Source: Rhodopseudomonas palustris HaA2
GTDB taxonomy: Bacteria; Pseudomonadota; Alphaproteobacteria; Rhizobiales; Xanthobacteraceae
Assembly (NCBI RefSeq): GCF_000013365.1
Contig: NC_007778.1
Coordinates: 1,488,001-1,552,000 of the forward strand
Direction of reading: 5' to 3'
Length of the DNA stretch: 64,000 bases
The position numbers and the translations under genes were made by a program. Each line of letters opens with the position of its first letter. Position 1 is the first letter of the stretch. Of the stretch, positions 57,270-64,000 are shown piece after piece. The notes below the pieces were generated by a model. It was not told the DNA's origin. It made no database searches and worked only from the letters and a program-made list of their open reading frames with translations.

Positions 57270-59338
57270 GCATGGCCTCGCTGCTCCCCTTCGTTCCGGT
57301 CCCGGCGCTGATCGGCTTCGTGGTGCTGTCGCTGATCCCGCTGGCGCTGTCGCGCGCGGTGGTGATCGCGATCGGCGTCGGCGCCGCGGTGCTGCCGGCA
57401 ATCCTGTTCGCGCCGGTCGCGCTGTCCTGCCTCGACGGCGCCTGCGTCGCCGGCGCGGTGGTGCCGATCCTGACGATCGACGCCGGCATGTTCGTCGCCC
57501 AGATCGCGATGTCGCTCGATCCGCTCAGCATGGTCACCGGCGGCACGGTCAGCGTGGTGGCCGCCTTGGTGCTGATCTATTCCGGCGCGTATATGGCCTC
57601 CGAGCCGTTGCCGGATCTGCGCCGCTATTTCGCGCTGATGAATCTGTTTCTCGCCGGCATGCTGGCGGTGGTGTTCGCCGCCGACGTCATCCTGCTGTTC
57701 CTCGGCTGGGAGACCATCGGCCTGTGCAGCTTCATGCTGATCGCGTTCTACGACAAGCTGCCGAAGGCGGTGTCGGCCGGGCGCAAGGCGCTGATCACCA
57801 CCCGGATCGCCGACAGCCTGCTGCTCGCCGGCCTGATGATGCTGTTCCTGTCCGCCGGCACCACGCGGCTCGACGGCATGCTGGCCGTGGTGCCCGGAAT
57901 GGACCCCTGGCGGCTGGCGCCGATTGCCGGCCTGATCGCGCTCGGCGCGCTTGGCAAATCGGCGCAATTTCCGTTTCACACCTGGTTGCCGAGCGCGATG
58001 GCCGGCCCGACGCCGGTGTCGGCGCTGCTGCATTCCGCCACGATGGTGGCCGCCGGCGTGATCCTGCTGGCGCGGCTCGCGCCGCTGTTCGCCGCCGCAC
58101 CGGAAATCTCCGCGATGGTGGCGATGCTGGGCATCCTCACCGCGGCCGGCGGCGCGCTGATCGCGGTGATCCAGACCGATATCAAGAAGCTGCTGGCGTT
58201 CTCGACCATGAGTCAGATCGGCTTCATGGTGCTGGCGCTCGGGCTCGGCGCGCCGGCGGTGGCGCTGGCGCACTTCGCGATCCATGCCGCGTTCAAGTCG
58301 CTGCTGTTCCTCAGCGCCGGCGTGATGAGCCACGCCTCCGGCGGCTCGACCGCGATCGAGGCGTTGCGCGGCGCGCGCTATCGCCAGCCCTGGGCGTTCT
58401 GGAGCTTTGCGATCGGCGCCGCCTCGCTCGCCGGCCTGCCGGTGATCACGGCGGGCTGGTATTCGAAGGAAGCGGTGCTCGCCGCGGTGTGGAGCAGCGG
58501 GCCGTGGGGCGTGCCGCTGTGGCTGCTGGCTGCCGCGGCCGCGATGCTGACCGCCGCCTATGCGTTCCGTGTGGTGTTCGTCGCCGGCAGCCAGTCCGCC
58601 GATCTCGCCGCGCCGCCCTGGGGCGGGGCCGCGGTGATGATCCCGCTGGTCGTGCTCACGGCGGTTGCCGTGGTCGGTGGGCTGTCGGTGGGTGCGTTGA
58701 TCGGCTTCGCCGGTGGCACGGAGGACCATCTCCCGCTGCTGCCGACGCTGCTCGGCGCCGCCGCGCCGCTGCTCGGCGTGGTGCTGGCGCGGCAGCTCGT
58801 CCGGCATCCGCGGGAGTTGGAGCATTTCGCGAAGCGGCTGCGCCATGTCCGCGCCCTCCGCATCGAGATCCTGTATTACTACTACATCGTCCGGCGCTTC
58901 CGGCATCTCGCCACGGTGCTCGGTAACGCCGAAGGCACCGAAGCGGTGGCGCAGGCGGCGGCGCTGCGCCGGGAAGGCGTTGACGCGCCGGGACTGATGG
59001 CGGACGATCCGCTCGGTCGCGCGTTCGGGAAAGAGGCGGCCCAGCCTGATTTCATATCGCGTGCGACCGACGGGCAGACCCCTGTGGTGCGTCTCGTCGC
59101 CGGAGATCCGGTCGGCCGGATTCTGATCATCGTCGCGCGGGTATTTGTCGGCAGTTTCGTCGCACGGTTCAATCCCGATCAGATCGATCGGGCGTGGATG
59201 GGATTCGCAGGCGGCTTTAGTCACGCCTGGGCGCAGGCACGGCGGCTGCAGACCGGCCGCGTCCGCGATCATTCGCTCTGGATCGCGCTCGGCTGCGCGG
59301 CGCTTCTACTTTATGCTTGGGGGACGTCATGGCGCTGA
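57266..59338 (+). CDS. nuoL: NADH-quinone oxidoreductase subunit L
   Basis: A 690-residue antiporter-like subunit, longer than the about 613 residues of E. coli NuoL. Conserved FLGWETIGLCSFMLI, SAQFPFHTWLPSAMAGPTPV and DIKKLLAFSTMSQIGFM blocks hold the Glu/Lys/His proton path. The extra length is in the C-terminal third: after LYYYYIVRRFRH comes a soluble segment (EGTEAVAQAAALRREGVDAP to ISRATDGQTPVV) before the last helices. Start ATG 57266 overlaps nuoK by 4 bp. Confidence 0.93.
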   Translation: MSMASLLPFVPVPALIGFVVLSLIPLALSRAVVIAIGVGAAVLPAILFAPVALSCLDGACVAGAVVPILTIDAGMFVAQIAMSLDPLSMVTGGTVSVVAALVLIYSGAYMASEPLPDLRRYFALMNLFLAGMLAVVFAADVILLFLGWETIGLCSFMLIAFYDKLPKAVSAGRKALITTRIADSLLLAGLMMLFLSAGTTRLDGMLAVVPGMDPWRLAPIAGLIALGALGKSAQFPFHTWLPSAMAGPTPVSALLHSATMVAAGVILLARLAPLFAAAPEISAMVAMLGILTAAGGALIAVIQTDIKKLLAFSTMSQIGFMVLALGLGAPAVALAHFAIHAAFKSLLFLSAGVMSHASGGSTAIEALRGARYRQPWAFWSFAIGAASLAGLPVITAGWYSKEAVLAAVWSSGPWGVPLWLLAAAAAMLTAAYAFRVVFVAGSQSADLAAPPWGGAAVMIPLVVLTAVAVVGGLSVGALIGFAGGTEDHLPLLPTLLGAAAPLLGVVLARQLVRHPRELEHFAKRLRHVRALRIEILYYYYIVRRFRHLATVLGNAEGTEAVAQAAALRREGVDAPGLMADDPLGRAFGKEAAQPDFISRATDGQTPVVRLVAGDPVGRILIIVARVFVGSFVARFNPDQIDRAWMGFAGGFSHAWAQARRLQTGRVRDHSLWIALGCAALLLYAWGTSWR

Positions 59339-60774
59339 TCGCGCTCATTCTGCTGCCGGCCATCGGCGGCTTCGTCGCATTCTTCATCGCGGGGCGCGGT
59401 GAGCGCGAGCGCTGGGTCACGATCGCGACCTTCGCGCTGATGCTGGTGCTGCTGATGGCGATCGTCGCCGGCGCGCCGGAAGGCCGCTGGTACGCCAAGG
59501 TCTCCTATCCGTGGGTGCCGTCGTTCGGTATCTCGCTCGATTTCGCGATGGACGGGTTGTCGGCGGCGCTGATCGCGATATCGGCCGGGCTCGGCATCAT
59601 CTCGGTGATGGCGTCGTGGTCGGAGATCCGCACCCAGTCCGGGCTGTTCCATGCCTGCCTGTGCTGGACCGTGGCGGCGACGATCGGCGTCTTCCTCTCG
59701 TTCGATCTGCTGATCTTCGCGTTCTTCTGGGAAGCGATGCTGGTGCCGGCGTTCACGCTGATCGCGGTCTGGGGCCATGGCGATCGGGAAGGCGCGGCGC
59801 TGAAATTCCTGATCTTCAATGCGGTCGCGGGCTTCGGCCTGCTGGCGGCGGCGTTTGCGCTGGCGTCGATGGCCGATCACATGACCTTCAGCGCGTTCGA
59901 ACTCGCGGAGATGAAGCTCAGTACGTCGGTGCAGGTCTGGATGCTGCTCGGCTTCTCGCTGGCGTTTCTGGTCAAGCTGTCGGTGCCGCCGTTCCACGCC
60001 TGGCTGCCTGAGGCGCATACGCTGGCGCCGACCGCGGGCTCGATCCTGCTCGCCGGCATCCTGCTGAAGACCGGCGCCTACGGCCTGTTCCGCTTCGCGC
60101 CGATGCTGTTTCCGCAGGGGCTCGAAGCGGTCGCGCCCTACGGCATTGCGCTCGGCGCTGCTGGCGCGCTGTATGGCGGCCTGGTCGCCTGCGGCCAGAA
60201 CGACGCCAAGCGGCTGGTCGCCTATACCTCGATCGCCCATATGTCGATCGTGCTGATGGGCATCGCCGCGGGCGTGCACTACGCGGTCGCCGGCGCCGCC
60301 GTGGAGATGATCGCGCATTCGTTCTCGGCCTCGGCGCTGTTCCTGCTGATTGGGGCGCTGTACGAGCGCACCCACACCCGCGATCTGCGCCAGCTCGGTG
60401 GCCTGCAGCAGATCGCGCCGCGCTTCGCTGCGGCCTTCGCGCTGTTCTGCTCGGCGCTGCTGGCGCTGCCCGGCACGGCGAATTTCGTCGGCGAGGCGCT
60501 GGTGGTCGTCGGCATCTTCCAGGTCAATTGGGTGTTCGCACTGCTGGCGCTGTCGACGCTGGTGGTCTCGGTGATCTACGCGACGCGGCTGTTGAAGGGG
60601 CTGGTGTTCGGTCAGCCGCGGCTCGGCGCGCCGGTCGCCGACCTGACCTGGCGTGAATATGGGCCGGTGCTGGCGATGGGCCTCGCCACGCTGGTAATCG
60701 GCCTGTATCCGCAGAGCCTGCTGGCGCTGCTGGAGCCCGCGATCAAGGCCGCTCTGGTGCTGCCGCAGCCATGA
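59329..60774 (+). CDS. nuoM: NADH-quinone oxidoreductase subunit M
   Basis: A 481-residue antiporter-like proton-pumping subunit of 14 helices. FFWEAMLVPAFTLIAVWGHG carries the essential Glu; KLSVPPFHAWLPEAHTLAPT, NDAKRLVAYTSIAHMSIV and a Lys-containing helix complete the channel. Start ATG 59329 lies inside nuoL (10-bp overlap) with GGGGGACG upstream; TTG 59317 is an alternative. Confidence 0.94.
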   Translation: MALIALILLPAIGGFVAFFIAGRGERERWVTIATFALMLVLLMAIVAGAPEGRWYAKVSYPWVPSFGISLDFAMDGLSAALIAISAGLGIISVMASWSEIRTQSGLFHACLCWTVAATIGVFLSFDLLIFAFFWEAMLVPAFTLIAVWGHGDREGAALKFLIFNAVAGFGLLAAAFALASMADHMTFSAFELAEMKLSTSVQVWMLLGFSLAFLVKLSVPPFHAWLPEAHTLAPTAGSILLAGILLKTGAYGLFRFAPMLFPQGLEAVAPYGIALGAAGALYGGLVACGQNDAKRLVAYTSIAHMSIVLMGIAAGVHYAVAGAAVEMIAHSFSASALFLLIGALYERTHTRDLRQLGGLQQIAPRFAAAFALFCSALLALPGTANFVGEALVVVGIFQVNWVFALLALSTLVVSVIYATRLLKGLVFGQPRLGAPVADLTWREYGPVLAMGLATLVIGLYPQSLLALLEPAIKAALVLPQP

Positions 60775-62132
60775 CCGCAGCCCAGTTCGCCGCGCTTTCG
60801 CCGCTCATCGCGCTGGCCATCGCCGCTGTCGCAGCGATGATGCTGGTGCCGCTGGCGCGCATCGAAGCCGCGCAGGCGGCGGCTGCCGCGGGCCTGGTTG
60901 CGGCTGTGACGCTGGTGCTGCTGCGGATCGGCGCGCCGTCGGCGCCGCTGGGTGCGCTGTTCACCGACGACGGCATCGCCCGGTTCGGCGTGGCCTATGT
61001 CTGTCTCGCCTCGCTGGGCGCGTTGATCTTCCTGCGCACCGGCCACCCCGCCAAGGAGGCGCCGTCGCTGCTGGTGCTGGTTGCGCTCGGCGCAGCGACG
61101 CTGGCGGGAGCCGGCCATGCGGCGACGCTGTTTCTCGGCATCGAGATCATCAGCCTGTCGCTGATCGCATTGTTCGCCTACCGGTTGACGCGGCAGGGGC
61201 TGGAAGCCGCCTACAAGTTTCTGGTGATGAGCGGGCTGGCCTCGGCGGCGCTGCTGCTCGGCACAGCCCTGATCTATGCCGAGACCGGCGCGCTCGATTT
61301 CACCGGCTGGACCGGGCACGGCGCGCTGGCCGCGCTCGGCACCGCGCTGCTGCTCGCGGGTCTTGCGTTCAAGTTCTCGCTGGCGCCGTTCCACATGTGG
61401 ACGCCCGATGCGTTCGAAGCCGCGCCCGCGAGCGCCGCGGCGCTGGCCGGCGTGGTGTCGAAAGCCGCTGTGGCGCTCGTGTTGCTGCGGCTGTTTCTCA
61501 CTGCGCACCTGCCGGAGCCGGTGTGGAGCTCGGGCCTCGCCGCGCTCGGCGTCGCCTCGGTGGTGGTCGGCAATCTGCTGGCTCTGCGCCAACCGCAATT
61601 GCCGCGGATGCTCGGCTATTCGACCATCGCGCATTCCGGCTACATCGCGCTGATCCTGGCCTCGGGCGCCCCGCGCGTCGCGGAGGCGGTGCTGTTCTAT
61701 CTCGCCGTCTACGCGCCGGCGATGCTCGGCGTGCTGTGCGTCTCGGCCGCGCTCGGCCGCGCGCCGACGTTGTACGATCTGCACGGGCTGATCAAGCGCC
61801 GCCCGCTGGAGGCGATCGCGCTGTCGCTGTCGTTGCTGTCGCTGGCGGGATTGCCGGCCGCGGGCGGCTTCATCGGCAAATTATATCTGCTGCACGTACT
61901 GGTCGATCGCGGCCTATGGACGCTGCTGGCGATCACCGTCGCCGGCGCGTCGCTCGGCTTCTATTACTACGCACGGTTCTTCACCGCGCCGTTCTTCGGC
62001 CATCTGCACGAAGAGGCCGAGCCGTTGCCGCGGCTCGATCAGGGGCTGATCGCTGTGTGCGTGGTGCTGATCATCCTGTTCGGCGTCGCGCCGGCGGTGC
62101 TGATCGATGTGGTGAGGCTCGCCCTGCCTTAA
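60771..62132 (+). CDS. nuoN: NADH-quinone oxidoreductase subunit N
   Basis: A 453-residue antiporter-like subunit, last of the operon. FLGIEIISLSLIALFAYRLT, KFSLAPFHMWTPDAFEAAPA and RMLGYSTIAHSGYIAL are the conserved helices. Slightly shorter at the N-terminus than the E. coli form, as common for this group. Start ATG 60771 overlaps nuoM by 4 bp. A repeat hairpin directly follows the stop. Confidence 0.94.
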   Translation: MTAAQFAALSPLIALAIAAVAAMMLVPLARIEAAQAAAAAGLVAAVTLVLLRIGAPSAPLGALFTDDGIARFGVAYVCLASLGALIFLRTGHPAKEAPSLLVLVALGAATLAGAGHAATLFLGIEIISLSLIALFAYRLTRQGLEAAYKFLVMSGLASAALLLGTALIYAETGALDFTGWTGHGALAALGTALLLAGLAFKFSLAPFHMWTPDAFEAAPASAAALAGVVSKAAVALVLLRLFLTAHLPEPVWSSGLAALGVASVVVGNLLALRQPQLPRMLGYSTIAHSGYIALILASGAPRVAEAVLFYLAVYAPAMLGVLCVSAALGRAPTLYDLHGLIKRRPLEAIALSLSLLSLAGLPAAGGFIGKLYLLHVLVDRGLWTLLAITVAGASLGFYYYARFFTAPFFGHLHEEAEPLPRLDQGLIAVCVVLIILFGVAPAVLIDVVRLALP

Positions 62133-62256
62133 CCTCTCCCGCTTGCGGGAGAGGTCGGATCGCGCAGCGATCCGGGTGAGGGCACTCCGCTCCATGCTTG
62201 CTGAGTCAGTGCTTGTATCGCCCTCACCCCAACCCTCTCCCGCAAGCGGGAGAGGG
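62133..62256. repeat. CTCTCC/GGTGAGG repeat pair after nuoN
   Basis: CCTCTCCCGC-TT-GCGGGAGAGG begins one base after the nuoN stop, then GGATCGC/GCGATCC and GGGTGAGGG; a facing copy (CCCTCACCCC, then CCTCTCCCGCAAGCGGGAGAGG) ends at 62256. Placed between convergent nuoN and metY, it may end both transcripts. Confidence 0.8.
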
Positions 62257-62299
62257 AGCGCGCTGTGCTTGGGGAGAGGGAGCGTATATTAGTCCAAAC

Positions 62300-63607
62300 T
62301 TACGCCGCCTTGGCGAGGCGTCCCGCGGCGAGGCCGCGCTCCAGATCGACGATGATGTCGTCGATGTGTTCGAGGCCGACCGACAGCCGGACATAGCCGT
62401 CCGACACGCCGGTCGCGAGCTGGTCCTCGGCGGAAAGCTGCGAGTGCGTGGTCGTCGCCGGATGGATCGCGAGGCTGCGCGCGTCGCCGATATTGGCGAC
62501 GTGATACAACAGTTGCAGCGCGTCGATGAATTTGCGCCCGGCCTCGAGGCCGCCCGCGAGCTCGAAGCCGACCAGGCCGCCGAACTTGCCCTTGAGGTAT
62601 TTGTCGGCGCGCTCTCGCGCGACGCCGCTCAGCTTCGACGGATGGATCACCTTGACGACCTCGGGCCGCTTTTCGAGATAGTCGGCGACCGCCTGGGCGT
62701 TCTGCACGTGACGTTCGATTCGCAGCGGCAGCGTTTCCAGGCCCTGCAGGATCTGGAAGGCGTTGAACGGCGACAGCGCCGAGCCGATGTCGCGCAGCAG
62801 CGTGGTGCGCGCCTTGATGATGTAGGCGACCGGGCCGATCGGCTTCACCGCCTCGACCCAGACGGCGCCGTGATAGCTCGGATCCGGGGTGTTCAGCGCC
62901 GGCTGACGCTGCGGGAATGTCTCCCAGTCGAAATTGCCGCCGTCGACGATCAAGCCGCCGATCGAGGTGCCGTGGCCGCCGAGATATTTGGTCGCTGAAT
63001 ACACCACGATCGCGGCGCCGTGTTCGAGCGGCTTCACCAGCAACGGCGCGGCGGTGTTGTCGACGATCAGCGGAATGCCGAATTTGCGGCCGATCGCGGC
63101 CACTTCGGCGATCGGAAACACCGCGAGTTTCGGGTTCGGCAGCGTCTCGGCGTAATAGGCGCGGGTGCGGTCGTCGGTGGCGCGCTCGAAGGCTTGCGGA
63201 TCGGCCGGATCGACGAAGCGGACTTCGATGCCCTGGTCCTTCAGCGTGTTGGCGAACAGATTCCAGGTGCCGCCATAGAGATCGGTCGAACTGACGACGT
63301 TGTCGCCGACGCGAGCGAGGTTCTGGATCGCAAAGGCCGAAGCCGCCTGGCCCGACGCCACTGCGAGCGCCGCGACGCCGCCTTCCAGCGCCGCGACGCG
63401 CTTTTCCAGCACGTCGGTCGTTGGGTTGCCGATCCGGGTGTAGATGTTGCCGAGTTCCTTCAGTGCGAACAGGTTGGCCGCGTGCTCTGTGTTGTTGAAT
63501 TGATAGGACGTCGTTTGAAAGATCGGCACTGCGACCGAGCCGGTCGAAGGATCGGCGCGCCAGCCCGCGTGCAGCGCGAGGGTTTCAGGGTGAAGCTTTT
63601 CGGTCAT
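62300..63607 (-). CDS. metY: O-acetylhomoserine sulfhydrylase MetY
   Basis: A 435-residue PLP enzyme that makes homocysteine from O-acetyl- (or O-succinyl-) homoserine and sulfide. The opening ETLALHAGWRADPSTGSVAV and PIFQTTSYQFNNTEHAANLF are the OAH-sulfhydrylase signature; the PLP Lys207 lies in YSATKYLGGHGTSIGG. Start at ATG 63607 behind AAGGATTCC. The leader upstream was checked for a SAM-II riboswitch and none was recognised. Confidence 0.94.
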   Translation of the reverse strand: MTEKLHPETLALHAGWRADPSTGSVAVPIFQTTSYQFNNTEHAANLFALKELGNIYTRIGNPTTDVLEKRVAALEGGVAALAVASGQAASAFAIQNLARVGDNVVSSTDLYGGTWNLFANTLKDQGIEVRFVDPADPQAFERATDDRTRAYYAETLPNPKLAVFPIAEVAAIGRKFGIPLIVDNTAAPLLVKPLEHGAAIVVYSATKYLGGHGTSIGGLIVDGGNFDWETFPQRQPALNTPDPSYHGAVWVEAVKPIGPVAYIIKARTTLLRDIGSALSPFNAFQILQGLETLPLRIERHVQNAQAVADYLEKRPEVVKVIHPSKLSGVARERADKYLKGKFGGLVGFELAGGLEAGRKFIDALQLLYHVANIGDARSLAIHPATTTHSQLSAEDQLATGVSDGYVRLSVGLEHIDDIIVDLERGLAAGRLAKAA

Positions 63608-63860
63608 GACGGAATCCTTCGACAAATTTGAAAGGCGAAACCGTCGTGGCGTCGGGTCTGCATCGGGTCGACGCTGAGGTTCGCCGGGACGTCCATCAGG
63701 TCGGGGGCGTCGTCCCAAGTCAATTCGTCGCGTGAAATAAAAATCTATGAATTGGAAGAATGGCGGCTTATGACGCGTTCGTTCTTTAGTTCGATGGATC
63801 TTTAAGAGAAAATTCTTTCGTGATACGGGGCGCGCGCTCATGCGCGTCGCGTCTCGTCGC
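63608..63860. other. gene-free leader/promoter region of metY
   Basis: About 250 bp, partly AT-rich (63725-63830), with no gene. No perfect promoter, SAM-II or other known riboswitch pattern recognised. Confidence 0.45.
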
Positions 63861-63888
63861 AACAAAAAGGCCGCCATTTCTGGCGGCC
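63861..63888 (-). terminator. rho-independent terminator for the truncated right-edge gene
   Basis: GGCCGCCA-TTTC-TGGCGGCC (63869-63888); on the minus strand the stem is followed by TTTTTGTT. It therefore ends a minus-strand transcript coming from beyond 63956. Confidence 0.8.
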
Positions 63889-63955
63889 AATTCCGGAGAG
63901 TTGCATGACGCCGGAAACGATGGCGAGGGCCGCCACCGCTTCTGCGTTGAAGCGA

Positions 63956-64000
63956 TCAGGCGTCGAGGTTGCGGAGCTGCTGGCGGTTGCGCAGCTCGAT
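63956..64000 (-). CDS. C-terminal end of an unidentified protein, truncated by window edge
   Basis: Minus strand reads IELRNRQQLRNLDA and a stop at 63956-63958, with every codon ending in G or C, and a minus-strand terminator 70 bp beyond. Too short to name. An alternative plus-strand frame from ATG 63904 (MTPETMARAATASALKRSGV onward) with GGAGAG upstream is also open to the edge; codon bias and the terminator favour the minus strand. Confidence 0.4.
   Translation of the reverse strand: MELRNRQQLRNLDA

Noticed and set aside
63608-63868. SAM-II type riboswitch expected before metY
   Set aside because: The leader was read on the minus strand; the conserved SAM-II core was not present.

Overview
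The window looks like chromosomal DNA of a purple non-sulfur alphaproteobacterium of the Rhodopseudomonas palustris / Bradyrhizobium group. The evidence is uniformly high GC, an LH2 light-harvesting pair (pucBA), a sulfide:quinone oxidoreductase, a second NADH dehydrogenase operon of the enterobacterial type, a serC-serA operon with an alphaproteobacterial leader RNA, an Irr-type iron box in front of mbfA, and many palindromic intergenic repeats typical of this group. Identification rests on recognising protein families by eye; no search was run.

Left part (1-15.9 kb): start of an FMN-dependent alpha-hydroxyacid dehydrogenase, a small acidic protein, glmM, a fosmidomycin-resistance type MFS pump, two small outer-membrane beta-barrels, a glutathione S-transferase, a split Aer-like PAS/chemoreceptor pair, serC-serA, two tandem paralogous Cache chemoreceptors and an unrecognised small protein. 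Middle (15.9-34.5 kb): a phytase-like esterase divergent from the iron exporter mbfA, a dCache chemoreceptor, two EamA transporters flanking HD and DUF1330 genes, sqr, GNAT, ybaK, an aldo/keto reductase, purA with a proline/arginine-rich membrane protein, then the isolated LH2 operon pucBA with its promoter region, and a methyltransferase.

The stretch 34.5-37.5 kb is different: lower GC in its first half, small orphan genes (secreted, membrane, CxxC zinc-ribbon-like, Cys-rich), repeats, and a strong promoter-like sequence leading into about 380 bp of structured, apparently non-coding DNA. After it come trcR, ispH-thrB-rnhA, a peroxiredoxin, a long-chain acyl-CoA ligase, a D,D-carboxypeptidase with a KPA-repeat tail, and an NdvA-like glucan exporter.

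The right part (47.8-62.1 kb) is one 13-gene operon nuoABCDEFGHIJKLMN with fused nuoCD. Every junction overlaps (twelve of 4 nt or 10 nt), NuoG keeps the N7 cluster ligands, and an FNR/FixK-type box lies upstream. It is therefore a low-oxygen-regulated complex I unlike the usual alphaproteobacterial one. The window ends with metY and a truncated gene behind a clear terminator. Regulatory DNA stands out: a serC leader RNA, an ICE box at mbfA, PpsR-type and dyad sites at puc, an FNR box at nuo, and a CtrA-like box at an outer-membrane gene.
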